Below, in pieces: positions 11,469 through 25,718 of a DNA stretch of 64,000 nt; position 1 is the stretch's first letter, and each line of letters begins with the position of its first letter. This DNA comes from Auanema rhodensis (taxonomy: Eukaryota; Nematoda; Chromadorea; Rhabditida; Rhabditidae): NCBI GenBank assembly GCA_964057225.1, contig OZ059900.1, positions 2,242,501-2,306,500 of the forward strand, written 5' to 3'. Made by a program: the position numbers and the translations under genes. The notes under the pieces were generated by a model that was not told the origin of the DNA, made no database searches, and saw nothing but the letters and a program-made list of their open reading frames with translations.

Positions 11469-11815
11469 ATCGCTCATATATATGATCAGAAGCATAGTTT
11501 TAATGTCTATGACAACAAAAATCATCAATTAAACGCTAGTGATGTTTAAATACTGATTTTCGCTCAAATAGCATTACTACACTAAGTATGGTCGTTTTTA
11601 TGCCTTTAACACCATATACTCACCGATTTTTGGTACAAAATCTGTAATACTCGTAAAATTTGATCATATTTGTTAAGATTTGAGAATCAAACACACAATA
11701 CACAAAATCAGTCTATTTTTATGAGTTCACACTGATATATATTCATTTTCATCAAAAAAGGTCGAAAATAGAAAGAATTTTTGAATTTTCCGAGTTTTAA
11801 GTCGAATTGGGCTAA
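11469..11815. repeat. Monomer type m7 (reference)
   Basis: Class B, 347 bp. Diagnostics: gatcagaagcatag, gttttaatgtc, acaaaaatcatc, ctcgtaaaatttg, tatgagtttacactg, ttttcatcaaaaaagg, which breaks the 12 bp palindrome, and gagtcgaattggg. In this copy the tail reads gttttaagtcgaattggg. Confidence 0.9.
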
Positions 11816-14248
11816 ATCGCTCATATATATGATCAAAAGCATAGTTTTACTGTCTATGATAACGAAAGTCTTCAAATATACACTAATAATGATTAAATCA
11901 CTGAATTTCACTCAAATAGCATTACTACACTAAGTATGGTCGTTTTTATGCCTTTAACACCATATACTCACCGATTTTTGGTACAAAATCTGTAATACTT
12001 GTAAATTTTGATCATATTTGTTAAGATTCGAGAATCAAACACATAATACACAAAATAAGTCTATTTTTACAAGTTTGCACTGATATTTATTCATTTTGAT
12101 CAAAAAAGGTCGAAAATAGAAAGAATTTTTGAAATTTCCGAGTTTTGAGTCTAATTTGGCTAAATCGCTCATATATATGATCAGAAGCATAGTTTTAATG
12201 TCTATGACAACAAAAATCATCAATTAAACGCTAGTGATGTTTAAATACTGATTTTCGCTCAAATAGCATTACTACACTAAGTATGGTCGTTTTTATGCCT
12301 TTAACACCATATACTCACCGATTTTTGGTACAAAATCTGTAATACTCGTAAATTTTGATCATATTCGTTAAGATTTGAGAATCAAACATACAATACACAA
12401 AATCAGTCTATTTTTATGAGCTTGCACTGATATATATTCATTTTGATCAAAAAAGGTCGAAAATAGAAAGAATTTTTGAAATTTCCGAGTTTTGAGTCTA
12501 ATTTGGCTAAATCGCTCATATATATGATCAAAAGCATAGTTTTATTGTCTATGACAACAAAAGTCATCAATTAAATGCTAGTGATGTTTAAATACTGAAT
12601 TTCGCTCAAATAGCATTACTACACTAAGTATGGTCGTTTTTATGCCTTTAACACCATATACTCACCGATTTTTGGTACAAAATCTGTAATACTCGTAAAT
12701 TTTGATCATATTCGGTGAGATTCGAGAATCAAACACACAATACACGAAATAAGTTTATTTTGACGAGTTTGCACTGGTATTTATTCATTTTGATCAAAAA
12801 AGGTCGAAAATAGAAAGAATTTTTGAATTTTCCGAGTTTTGAGTCTAATTGGGCTAAATCGCTCATATATATGATCAAAAGCATAGTTTTACTGTCTATG
12901 ATAACAAAAGTCTTCAAATATACACTAATAATGTGTAAATCACTGAATTTCACTCAAATAGCTTTACTACACTAAGTATGGTCGTTTTTATGCCTTTAAC
13001 ACCATATACTCACCGATTTTTGGTACAAAATCTGTAATACTCGTAAATTTCGATCATATTCGTTAAGATTCGAGAATCAAACACACAATACACAAAATAA
13101 GTTTATTTTTACGAGTTTGCACTGATATTTATTCATTTTGATCAAAAAAGGTCGAAAATAGAAAGAATTTTTGAATTTTCCGAGTTTTGAGTCCAATTGG
13201 GCTAAATCGCTCATATATATGATCAAAAGCATAGTTTCACTGTCTATGATAACAAAAGTCTTCAAATATACACTAGTAATGATTAAATCACTGAATTTCA
13301 CTCAAATAGCATTACTACACTAAGTATGGTCGTTTTTATGCCTTTAACACCATATACTCACCGATTTTTGGTACAAAATCTGTAATACTTGTAAATTTTG
13401 ATCATATTTGTTAAGATTCGAGAATCAAACACATAATACACGAAATAAGTCTATTTTTACAAGTTTGCACTGATATTTATTCATTTTGATCAAAAAAAGG
13501 TCGAAAATAGAAAAATTTTTTGAAATTTCCGAGTTTTGAGTCCAATTTGGCTAAATCGCTCATATATAAGATCAAAAGCATAGTTTTATTGTCTATAACA
13601 ACAAAAGTCATCAATTAAACGCTAGTGATATTTAAATACTGATTTTCGCTCAAGTAGCATTACTACACTAAGTATGGTCGTTTTTATGCCTTTAACACCA
13701 TATACTCACCGATTTTTGGTACAAAATCTGTAATACTTGTAAATTTTGATCATATTCGTTAAGATTTGAGAATCGAACATACAATACACAAAATCAGTCT
13801 ATTTTTATGAGCTTGCACTGATATATATTCATTTTGATCAAAAAAGGTCGAAAATAGAAAGAATTTTTGAAATTTCCGAGTTTTGAGTCTAATTTGGCTA
13901 AATCGCTCATATATATGATCAGAAGCATAGTTTTAATGTCTATGACAACAAAAATCATCAATTAAACGCTAGTGATGTTTAAATACTGATTTTCGCTCAA
14001 ATAGCATTACTACACTAAGTATGGTCGTTTTTATGCCTTTAACACCATATACTCACCGATTTTTGGTACAAAATCTGTAATACTCGTAAAATTTGATCAT
14101 ATTTGTTAAGATTTGAGAATCAAACACACAATACACAAAATCAGTCTATTTTTATGAGTTTACACTGATATATATTCATTTTCATCAAAAAAGGTCGAAA
14201 ATAGAAAGAATTTTTGAATTTTCCGAGTTTTAAGTCGAATTGGGCTAA
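11816..14248. repeat. Seven-monomer HOR copy with converted m2 head
   Basis: Monomers start at 11816, 12164, 12511, 12858, 13206, 13555 and 13902. Everything matches the reference except the m1/m2 junction. From no later than 12152 to at least 12252 the sequence is that of an m6/m7 junction (gtctaattt, gatcagaag, gttttaatg, actgattttcg), after which m2 sequence resumes by 12353. The unit length is unchanged at 2433 bp, as expected for conversion between two class-B monomers. Confidence 0.9.
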
Positions 14249-17028
14249 ATCGCTCATATATATGATCAAAAGCATAGTTTTACTGTCTATGATAACAAAA
14301 GTCTTCAAATATACACTAATAATGATTAAATCACTGAATTTCACTCAAATAGCATTACTACACTAAGTATGGTCGTTTTTATGCCTTTAACACCATATAC
14401 TCACCGATTTTTGGTACAAAATCTGTAATACTTGTAAATTTTGATCATATTTGTTAAGATTCGAGAATCAAACACATAATACACAAAATAAGTCTATTTT
14501 TACAAGTTTGCACTGATATTTATTCATTTTGATCAAAAAAGGTCGAAAATAGAAAGAATTTTTGAAATTTCCGAGTTTTGAGTCCAATTTGGCTAAATCG
14601 CTCATATATATGATCAAAACCATAGTGTTATTGTCTATAACAACAAAAGTCATCAATTAAACGCTAGTGATGTTTAAATACTGAATTTCGCTCAAATAGC
14701 ATTACTACACTAAGTATGGTCGTTTTTATGCCTTTAACACCATATACTCACCGATTTTTGGTACAAAATCTGTAATACTCGTAAATTTTGATCATATTCG
14801 TTAAGATTTGAGAATCAAACATATAATACACAAAATCAGTCTATTTTTATGAGCTTGCACTGATATATATTCATTTTGATCAAAAAAGGTCGAAAATAGA
14901 AAGAATTTTTGAAATTTCCGAGTTTTGAGTCTAATTTGGCTAAATCGCTCATATATATGATCAAAAGCATAGTTTTATTGTCTATGACAACAAAAGTCAT
15001 CAATTAAATGCTAGTGATGTTTAAATACTGAATTTCGCTCAAATAGCATTACTACACTAAGTATGGTCGTTTTTATGCCTTTAACACCATATACTCACCG
15101 ATTTTTGGTACAAAATCTGTAATACTTGTAAATTTTGATCATATTTGTTAAGATTCGAGAATCAAACACATAATACACGAAATAAGTTTATTTTTACGAG
15201 TTTGCACTGATATTTATTCATTTTGATCAAAAAAGGTCGAAAATAGAAAGAATTTTTGAATTTTCCGAGTTTTGAGTCCAATTGGGCTAAATCGCTCATA
15301 TATATGATCAAAAGCATAGTGTTATTGTCTATAACAACAAAAGTCATCAATTAAACGCTAGTGATGTTTAAATACTGAATTTCGCTCAAATAGCATTACT
15401 ACACTAAGTATGGTCGTTTTTATGCCTTTAACACCATATACTCACCGATTTTTGGTACAAAATCTGTAATACTCGTAAATTTTGATCATATTCGGTGAGA
15501 TTCGAGAATCAAACACACAATACACGAAATAAGTTTATTTTGACGAGTTTGCACTGGTATTTATTCATTTTGATCAAAAAAGGTCGAAAATAGAAAGAAT
15601 TTTTGAATTTTCCGAGTTTTGAGTCCAATTGGGCTAAATCGCTCATATATATGATCAAAAGCATAGTTTTACTGTCTATGATAACAAAAGTCTTCAAATA
15701 TACACTAATAATGTGTAAATCACTGAATTTCACTCAAATAGCTTTACTACACTAAGTATGGTCGTTTTTATGCCTTTAACACCATATACTCACCGATTTT
15801 TGGTACAAAATCTGTAATACTCGTAAATTTCGATCATATTCGTTAAGATTCGAGAATCAAACACACAATACACGAAATAAGTTTATTTTTACGAGTTTGC
15901 ACTGATATTTATTCATTTTGATCAAAAAAGGTCGAAAATAGAAAGAATTTTTGAATTTTCCGAGTTTTGAGTCCAATTGGGCTAAATCGCTCATATATAT
16001 GATCAAAAGCATAGTTTCACTGTCTATGATAACAAAAGTCTTCAAATATACACTAGTAATGATTAAATCACTGAATTTCACTCAAATAGCATTACTACAC
16101 TAAGTATGGTCGTTTTTATGCCTTTAACACCATATACTCACCGATTTTTGGTACAAAATCTGTAATACTTGTAAATTTTGATCATATTTGTTAAGATTCG
16201 AGAATCAAACACATAATACACGAAATAAGTCTATTTTTACAAGTTTGCACTGATATTTATTCATTTTGATCAAAAAAGGTCGAAAATAGAAAGAATTTTT
16301 GAATTTTCCGAGTTTTGAGTCCAATTGGGCTAAATCGCTCATATATATGATCAAAAGCATAGTTTCACTGTCTATGATAACAAAAGTCTTCAAATATACA
16401 CTAGTAATGATTAAATCACTGAATTTCACTCAAATAGCATTACTACACTAAGTATGGTCGTTTTTATGCCTTTAACACCATATACTCACCGATTTTTGGT
16501 ACAAAATCTGTAATACTCGTAAATTTTGATCATATTCGTTAAGATTTGAGAATCAAACATACAATACACAAAATCAGTCTATTTTTATGAGCTTGCACTG
16601 ATATATATTCATTTTGATCAAAAAAGGTCGAAAATAGAAAGAATTTTTGAAATTTCCGAGTTTTGAGTCCAATTTGGCTAAATCGCTCATATATAAGATC
16701 AAAAGCATAGTTTTATTGTCTATAACAACAAAAGTCATCAATTAAACGCTAGTGATATTTAAATACTGATTTTCGCTCAAATAGCATTACTACACTAAGT
16801 ATGGTCGTTTTTATGCCTTTAACACCATATACTCACCGATTTTTGGTACAAAATCTGTAATACTCGTAAAATTTGATCATATTTGTTAAGATTTGAGAAT
16901 CAAACACACAATACACAAAATCAGTCTATTTTTATGAGTTTACACTGATATATATTCATTTTCATCAAAAAAGGTCGAAAATAGAAAGAATTTTTGAATT
17001 TTCCGAGTTTTGAGTCGAATTGGGCTAA
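14249..17028. repeat. Rearranged eight-monomer block, several hybrids
   Basis: Starts: 14249 (m1), 14597 (m2 with private aaaaccatag), 14944 (m3 head, then m5-like and m4-like tail), 15291 (m2 head, m3 tail), 15638 (m4), 15986 (m5 head with m4-like end), 16334 (m5 head, m2-like tail), 16682 (m6 head, m7 tail). At least five of the eight are head/tail hybrids. The block reads as a seven-monomer unit that gained one monomer through nested out-of-register exchanges. Confidence 0.85.
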
Positions 17029-20000
17029 ATCGCTCATATATATGATCAAAAGCATAGTTTTACTGTCTATGATAACAAAAGTCTTCAAATATACACTAAT
17101 AATGATTAAATCAATGAATTTCACTCAAATAGCATTACTACACTAAGTATGGTCGTTTTTATGCCTTTAACACCATATACTCACCGATTTTTGGTACAAA
17201 ATCTGTAATACTTGTAAATTTTGATCATATTTGTTAAGATTCGAGAATCAAACACATAATACACGAAATAAGTCTATTTTTACAAGTTTGCACTGATATT
17301 TATTCATTTTGATCAAAAAAAGGTCGAAAATAGAAAAATTTTTTGAAATTTCCGAGTTTTGAGTCCAATTTGGCTAAATCGCTCATATATAAGATCAAAA
17401 GCATAGTTTTATTGTCTATAACAACAAAAGTCATCAATTGAACGCTAGTGATATTTAAATACTGATTTTCGCTCAAGTAGCATTACTACACTAAGTATGG
17501 TCGTTTTTATGCCTTTAACACCATATACTCACCGATTTTTGGTACAAAATCTGTAATACTTGTAAATTTTGATCATATTCGTTAAGATTTGAGAATCGAA
17601 CATACAATACACAAAATCAGTCTATTTTTATGAGCTTGCACTGATATATATTCATTTTGATCAAAAAAGGTCGAAAATAGAAAGAATTTTTGAAATTTCC
17701 GAGTTTTGAGTCTAATTTGGCTAAATCGCTCATATATATGATCAGAAGCATAGTTTTATTGTCTATGACAACAAAAATCATCAATTAAACGCTAGTGATG
17801 TTTAAATACTGATTTTCGCTCAAATAGCATTACTACACTAAGTATGGTCGTTTTTATGCCTTTAACACCATATACTCACCGATTTTTGGTACAAAATCTG
17901 TAATACTCGTAAAATTTGATCATATTTGTTAAGATTTGAGAATCAAACACACAATACACAAAATCAGTCTATTTTTATGAGTTTACACTGATATATATTC
18001 ATTTTCATCAAAAAAGGTCGAAAATAGAAAGAATTTTTGAATTTTCCGAGTTTTGAGTCGAATTGGGCTAAATCGCTCATATATATGATCAAAAGCATAG
18101 TTTTACTGTCTATGATAACAAAAGTCTTCAAATATACACAAATAATGATTAAATCACTGAATTTCACTCAAATAGCATTACTACACTAAGTATGGTCGTT
18201 TTTATGCCTTTAACACCATATACTCACCGATTTTTGGTACAAAATCTGTAATACTTGTAAATTTTGATCATATTTGTTAAGATTCGAGAATCAAACACAT
18301 AATACACAAAATAAGTCTATTTTTACAAGTTTGCACTGATATTTATTCATTTTGATCAAAAAAGGTCGAAAATAGAAAGAATTTTTGAAATTTCCGAGTT
18401 TTGAGTCCAATTTGGCTAAATCGCTCATATATAAGATCAAAAGCATAGTTTTATTGTCTATAACAACAAAAGTCATCAATTAAACGCTAGTGATATTTAA
18501 ATACTGATTTTCGCTCAAGTAGCATTACTACACTAAGTATGGTCGTTTTTATGCCTTTAACACCATATACTCACCGATTTTTGGTACAAAATCTGTAATA
18601 CTTGTAAATTTTGATCATATTCGTTAAGATTTGAGAATCAAACATACAATACACAAAATCAGTCTATTTTTATGAGCTTGCACTGATATATATTCATTTT
18701 GATCAAAAAAGGTCGAAAATAGAAAGAATTTTTGAAATTTCCGAGTTTTGAGTCTAATTTGGCTAAATCGCTCATATATATGATCAGAAGCATAGTTTTA
18801 ATGTCTATGACAACAAAAATCATCAATTAAACGCTAGTGATGTTTAAATACTGATTTTCGCTCAAATAGCATTACTACACTAAGTATGGTCGTTTTTATG
18901 CCTTTAACACCATATACTCACCGATTTTTGGTACAAAATCTGTAATACTCGTAAAATTTGATCATATTTGTTAAGATTTGAGAATCAAACACACAATACA
19001 CAAAATCAGTCTATTTTTATGAGTTTACACTGATATATATTCATTTTCATCAAAAAAGGTCGAAAATAGAAAGAATTTTTGAATTTTCCGAGTTTTGAGT
19101 CGAATTGGGCTAAATCGCTCATATATATGATCAAAAGCATAGTTTTACTGTCTATGATAACAAAAGTCTTCAAAAATACACTAATAATGATTAAATCACT
19201 GAATTTCACTCAAATAGCATTACTACACTAAGTATGGTCGTTTTTATGCCTTTAACACCATATACTCACCGATTTTTGGTACAAAATCTGTAATACTTGT
19301 AAATTTTGATCATATTTGTTAAGATTCGAGAATCAAACACATAATACACGAAATAAGTCTATTTTTACAAGTTTGCACTGATATTTATTCATTTTGATCA
19401 AAAAAAGGTCGAAAATAGAAAAATTTTTTGAAATTTCCGAGTTTTGAGTCCAATTTGGCTAAATCGCTCATATATAAGATCAAAAGCATAGTTTTATTGT
19501 CTATAACAACAAAAGTCATCAATTAAACGCTAGTGATATTTAAATACTGATTTTCGCTCAAGTAGCATTACTACACTAAGTATGGTCGTTTTTATGCCTT
19601 TAACACCATATACTCACCGATTTTTGGTACAAAATCTGTAATACTTGTAAATTTTGATCATATTCGTTAAGATTTGAGAATCGAACATACAATACACAAA
19701 ATCAGTCTATTTTTATGAGCTTGCACTGATATATATTCATTTTGATCAAAAAAGGTCGAAAATAGAAAGAATTTTTGAAATTTCCGAGTTTTGAGTCTAA
19801 TTTGGCTAAATCGCTCATATATATGATCAGAAGCATAGTTTTAATGTCTATGACAACAAAAATCATCAATTAAACGCTAGTGATGTTTAAATACTGATTT
19901 TCGCTCAAATAGCATTACTACACTAAGTATGGTCGTTTTTATGCCTTTAACACCATATACTCACCGATTTTTGGTACAAAATCTGTAATACTCGTAAAAT

Positions 20001-20156
20001 TTGATCATATTTGTTAAGATTTGAGAATCAAACACACAATACACAAAATCAGTCTATTTTTATGAGTTTACACTGATATATATTCATTTTCATCAAAAAA
20101 GGTCGAAAATAGAAAGAATTTTTGAATTTTCCGAGTTTTGAGTCGAATTGGGCTAA
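17029..20156. repeat. Trimer HOR m1-m6-m7, three copies
   Basis: Trimers begin at 17029 (1043 bp), 18072 (1042 bp) and 19114 (1043 bp). Copies 1 and 3 have an m1 head joined to the 349 bp m5 tail (extra A, gaaaaattttttg), followed by m6 and m7. In copy 2 the class-A monomer keeps its m1 tail (348 bp). This is the seven-monomer unit lacking m2 to m5, with the crossover in the class-A monomer. Monomer 19114 carries the rare cttcaaaaatacac, shared with 23285. Confidence 0.9.
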
Positions 20157-22589
20157 ATCGCTCATATATATGATCAAAAGCATAGTTTTACTGTCTATGA
20201 TAACAAAAGTCTTCAAATATACACTAATAATGATTAAATCACTGAATTTCACTCAAATAGCATTACTACACTAAGTATGGTCGTTTTTATGCCTTTAACA
20301 CCATATACTCACCGATTTTTGGTACAAAATCTGTAATACTTGTAAATTTTGATCATATTTGTTAAGATTCGAGAATCAAACACATAATACACAAAATAAG
20401 TCTATTTTTACAAGTTTGCACTGATATTTATTCATTTTGATCAAAAAAGGTCGAAAATAGAAAGAATTTTTGAAATTTCCGAGTTTTGAGTCCAATTTGG
20501 CTAAATCGCTCATATATATGATCAAAAGCATAGTGTTATTGTCTATAACAACAAAAGTCATCAATTAAACGCTAGTGATGTTTAAATACTGAATTTCGCT
20601 CAAATAGCATTACTACACTAAGTATGGTCGTTTTTATGCCTTTAACACCATATACTCACCGATTTTTGGTACAAAATCTGTAATACTCGTAAATTTTGAT
20701 CATATTCGTTAAGATTTGAGAATCAAACATACAATACACAAAATCAATCTATTTTTATGAGCTTGCACTGATATATATTCATTTTGATCAAAAAAGGTCG
20801 AAAATAGAAAGAATTTTTGAAATTTCCGAGTTTTGAGTCTAATTTGGCTAAATCGCTCATATATATGATCAAAAGCATAGTTTTATTGTCTATGACAACA
20901 AAAGTCATCAATTAAATGCTAGTGATGTTTAAATACTGAATTTTGCTCAAATAGCATTACTACACTAAGTATGGTCGTTTTTATGCCTTTAACACCATAT
21001 ACTCACCGATTTTTGGTACAAAATCTGTAATACTCGTAAATTTTGATCATATTCGGTGAGATTCGAGAATCAAACACACAATACACGAAATAAGTTTATT
21101 TTGACGAGTTTGCACTGGTATTTATTCATTTTGATCAAAAAAGGTCGAAAATAGAAAGAATTTTTGAATTTTCCGAGTTTTGAGTCCAATTGGGCTAAAT
21201 CGCTCATATATATGATCAAAAGCATAGTTTTACTGTCTATGATAACAAAAGTCTTCAAATATACACTAATAATGTGTAAATCACTGAATTTCACTCAAAT
21301 AGCTTTACTACACTAAGTATGGTCGTTTTTATGCCTTTAACACCATATACTCACCGATTTTTGGTACAAAATCTGTAATACTCGTAAATTTCGATCATAT
21401 TCGTTAAGATTCGAGAATCAAACACACAATACACGAAATAAGTTTATTTTTACGAGTTTGCACTGATATTTATTCATTTTGATCAAAAAAGGTCGAAAAT
21501 AGAAAGAATTTTTGAATTTTCCGAGTTTTGAGTCCAATTGGGCTAAATCGCTCATATATATGATCAAAAGCATAGTTTCACTGTCTATGATAACAAAAGT
21601 CTTCAAATATACACTAGTAATGATTAAATCACTGAATTTCACTCAAATAGCATTACTACACTAAGTATGGTCGTTTTTATGCCTTTAACACCATATACTC
21701 ACCGATTTTTGGTACAAAATCTGTAATACTTGTAAATTTTGATCATATTCGTTAAGATTCGAGAATCAAACACATGATACACGAAATAAGTCTATTTTTA
21801 CAAGTTTGCACTGATATTTATTCATTTTGATCAAAAAAAGGTCGAAAATAGAAAAATTTTTTGAAATTTCCGAGTTTTGAGTCCAATTTGGCTAAATCGC
21901 TCATATATAAGATCAAAAGCATAGTTTTATTGTCTATAACAACAAAAGTCATCAATTAAACGCTAGTGATATTTAAATACTGATTTTCGCTCAAGTAGCA
22001 TTACTACACTAAGTATGGTCGTTTTTATGCCTTTAACACCATATACTCACCGATTTTTGGTACAAAATCTGTAATACTTGTAAATTTTGATCATATTCGT
22101 TAAGATTTGAGAATCGAACATACAATACACAAAATCAGTCTATTTTTATGAGCTTGCACTGATATATATTCATTTTGATCAAAAAAGGTCGAAAATAGAA
22201 AGAATTTTTGAAATTTCCGAGTTTTGAGTCTAATTTGGCTAAATCGCTCATATATATGATCAGAAGCATAGTTTTAATGTCTATGACAACAAAAATCATC
22301 AATTAAACGCTAGTGATGTTTAAATACTGATTTTCGCTCAAATAGCATTACTACACTAAGTATGGTCGTTTTTATGCCTTTAACACCATGTACTCACCGA
22401 TTTTTGGTACAAAATCTGTAATACTCGTAAAATTTGATCATATTTGTTAAGATTTGAGAATCAAACACACAATACACAAAATCAGTCTATTTTTATGAGT
22501 TTACACTGATATATATTCATTTTCATCAAAAAAAGTCGAAAATAGAAAGAATTTTTGAATTTTCCGAGTTTTGAGTCGAATTGGGCTAA
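20157..22589. repeat. Seven-monomer HOR copy, 2433 bp
   Basis: Starts at 20157, 20505, 20852, 21199, 21547, 21896 and 22243, canonical m1 to m7. The m2 is of the catagtgttattg sub-lineage and has aaaatcaatc. The m3 has gaattttgctc. Both rare variants recur 3129 bp downstream, in 23634-24327. The m7 has a private catgtactc in its core. Confidence 0.93.
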
Positions 22590-25500
22590 ATCGCTCATAT
22601 ATATGATCAAAAGCATAGTTTTACTGTCTATGATAACAAAAGTCTTCAAATATACACTAATAATGATTAAATCACTGAATTTCACTCAAATAGCATTACT
22701 ACACTAAGTATGGTCGTTTTTATGCCTTTAACACCATATACTCACCGATTTTTGGTACAAAATCTGTAATACTTGTAAATTTTGATCATATTTGTTAAGA
22801 TTCGAGAATCAAACACATAATACACAAAATAAGTCTATTTTTACAAGTTTGCACTGATATTTATTCATTTTGATCAAAAAAGGTCGAAAATAGAAAGAAT
22901 TTTTGAAATTTCCGAGTTTTGAGTCCAATTTGGCTAAATCGCTCATATATATGATCAAAAGCATAGTTTTATTGTCTATAACAACAAAAGTCATCAATTA
23001 AACGCTAGTGATGTTTAAATACTGAATTTCGCTCAAATAGCATTACTACACTAAGTATGGTCGTTTTTATGCCTTTAACACCATATACTCACCGATTTTT
23101 GGTACAAAATCTGTAATACTCGTAAATTTTGATCATATTCGTTAAGATTTGAGAATCAAACATACAATACACAAAATCAGTCTATTTTTATGAGCTTGCA
23201 CTGATATATATTCATTTTGATCAAAAAAGGTCGAAAATAGAAAGAATTTTTGAAATTTCCGAGTTTTGAGTCTAATTTGGCTAAATCGCTCATATATATG
23301 ATCAAAAGCATAGTTTTACTGTCTATGATAACAAAAGTCTTCAAAAATACACTAATAATGATTAAATCACTGAATTTCACTCAAATAGCATTACTACACT
23401 AAGTATGGTCGTTTTTATGCCTTTAACACCATATACTCACCGATTTTTGGTACAAAATCTGTAATACTTGTAAATTTTGATCATATTTGTTAAGATTCGA
23501 GAATCAAACACATAATACACGAAATAAGTCTATTTTTACAAGTTTGCACTGATATTTATTCATTTTGATCAAAAAAAGGTCGAAAATAGAAAAATTTTTT
23601 GAAATTTCCGAGTTTTGAGTCCAATTTGGCTAAATCGCTCATATATAAGATCAAAAGCATAGTTTTATTGTCTATAACAACAAAAGTCATCAATTAAACG
23701 CTAGTGATATTTAAATACTGAATTTCGCTCAAATAGCATTACTACACTAAGTATGGTCGTTTTTATGCCTTTAACACCATATACTCACCGATTTTTGGTA
23801 CAAAATCTGTAATACTCGTAAATTTTGATCATATTCGTTAAGATTTGAGAATCAAACATACAATACACAAAATCAATCTATTTTTATGAGCTTGCACTGA
23901 TATATATTCATTTTGATCAAAAAAGGTCGAAAATAGAAAGAATTTTTGAAATTTCCGAGTTTTGAGTCTAATTTGGCTAAATCGCTCATATATATGATCA
24001 AAAGCATAGTTTTATTGTCTATGACAACAAAAGTCATCAATTAAATGCTAGTGATGTTTAAATACTGAATTTTGCTCAAATAGCATTACTACACTAAGTA
24101 TGGTCGTTTTTATGCCTTTAACACCATATACTCACCGATTTTTGGTACAAAATCTGTAATACTCGTAAATTTTGATCATATTCGGTGAGATTCGAGAATC
24201 AAACACACAATACACGAAATAAGTTTATTTTGACGAGTTTGCACTGGTATTTATTCATTTTGATCAAAAAAGGTCGAAAATAGAAAGAATTTTTGAATTT
24301 TCCGAGTTTTGAGTCCAATTGGGCTAAATCGCTCATATATATGATCAAAAGCATAGTTTTACTGTCTATGATAACAAAAGTCTTCAAATATACACTAATA
24401 ATGTGTAAATCACTGAATTTCACTCAAATAGCTTTACTACACTAAGTATGGTCGTTTTTATGCCTTTAACACCATATACTCACCGATTTTTGGTACAAAA
24501 TCTGTAATACTCGTAAATTTCGATCATATTCGTTAAGATTCGAGAATCAAACACACAATACACGAAATAAGTTTATTTTTACGAGTTTGCACTGATATTT
24601 ATTCATTTTGATCAAAAAAGGTCGAAAATAGAAAGAATTTTTGAATTTTCCGAGTTTTGAGTCCAATTGGGCTAAATCGCTCATATATATGATCAAAAGC
24701 ATAGTTTCACTGTCTATGATAACAAAAGTCTTCAAATATACACTAGTAATGATTAAATCACTGAATTTCACTCAAATAGCATTACTACACTAAGTATGGT
24801 CGTTTTTATGCCTTTAACACCATATACTCACCGATTTTTGGTACAAAATCTGTAATACTTGTAAATTTTGATCATATTTGTTAAGATTCGAGAATCAAAC
24901 ACATAATACACGAAATAAGTCTATTTTTACAATTTTGCACTGATATTTATTCATTTTGATCAAAAAAAGGTCGAAAATAGAAAAATTTTTTGAAATTTCC
25001 GAGTTTTGAGTCCAATTTGGCTAAATCGCTCATATATAAGATCAAAAGCATAGTTTTATTGTCTATAACAACAAAAGTCATCAATTAAACGCTAGTGATA
25101 TTTAAATACTGATTTTCGCTCAAGTAGCATTACTACACTAAGTATGGTCGTTTTTATGCCTTTAACACCATATACTCACCGATTTTTGGTACAAAATCTG
25201 TAATACTTGTAAATTTTGATCATATTCGTTAAGATTTGAGAATCGAACATACAATACACAAAATCAGTCTATTTTTATGAGCTTGCACTGATATATATTC
25301 ATTTTGATCAAAAAAGGTCGAAAATAGAAAGAATTTTTGAAATTTCCGAGTTTTGAGTCTAATTTGGCTAAATCGCTCATATATATGATCAGAAGCATAG
25401 TTTTAATGTCTATGACAACAAAAATCATCAATTAAACGCTAGTGATGTTTAAATACTGATTTTCGCTCAAATAGCATTACTACACTAAGTATGGTCGTTT

Positions 25501-25718
25501 TTATGCCTTTAACACCATATACTCACCGATTTTTGGTACAAAATCTGTAATACTCGTAAAATTTGATCATATTTGTTAAGATTTGAGAATCAAACACACA
25601 ATACACAAAATCAGTCTATTTTTATGAGTTTACACTGATATATATTCATTTTCATCAAAAAAGGTCGAAAATAGAAAGAATTTTTGAATTTTCCGAGTTT
25701 TGAGTCGAATTGGGCTAA
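22590..25718. repeat. Nine-monomer HOR derivative, 3129 bp
   Basis: Starts at 22590 (m1), 22938 (m2), 23285 (m1 head with m5 tail, 349 bp), 23634 (m6 head with m2-like remainder), 23981 (m3), 24328 (m4), 24676 (m5), 25025 (m6) and 25372 (m7). The segment from 23285 to about 23709 matches 19114 onward. From about 23720 it matches 20591 onward, as shown by aaaatcaatc and gaattttgctc. Confidence 0.87.

Larger units (their letters stand above)
9383..11815. repeat. Seven-monomer HOR, reference copy, 2433 bp
   Basis: All seven monomers are in canonical order at 9383, 9731, 10078, 10425, 10773, 11122 and 11469. I use this copy to define types m1 to m7. The sum 348+347+347+348+349+347+347 gives the 2433 bp period that recurs exactly at 6950, 9383, 11816 and 14249. 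Confidence 0.95.
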
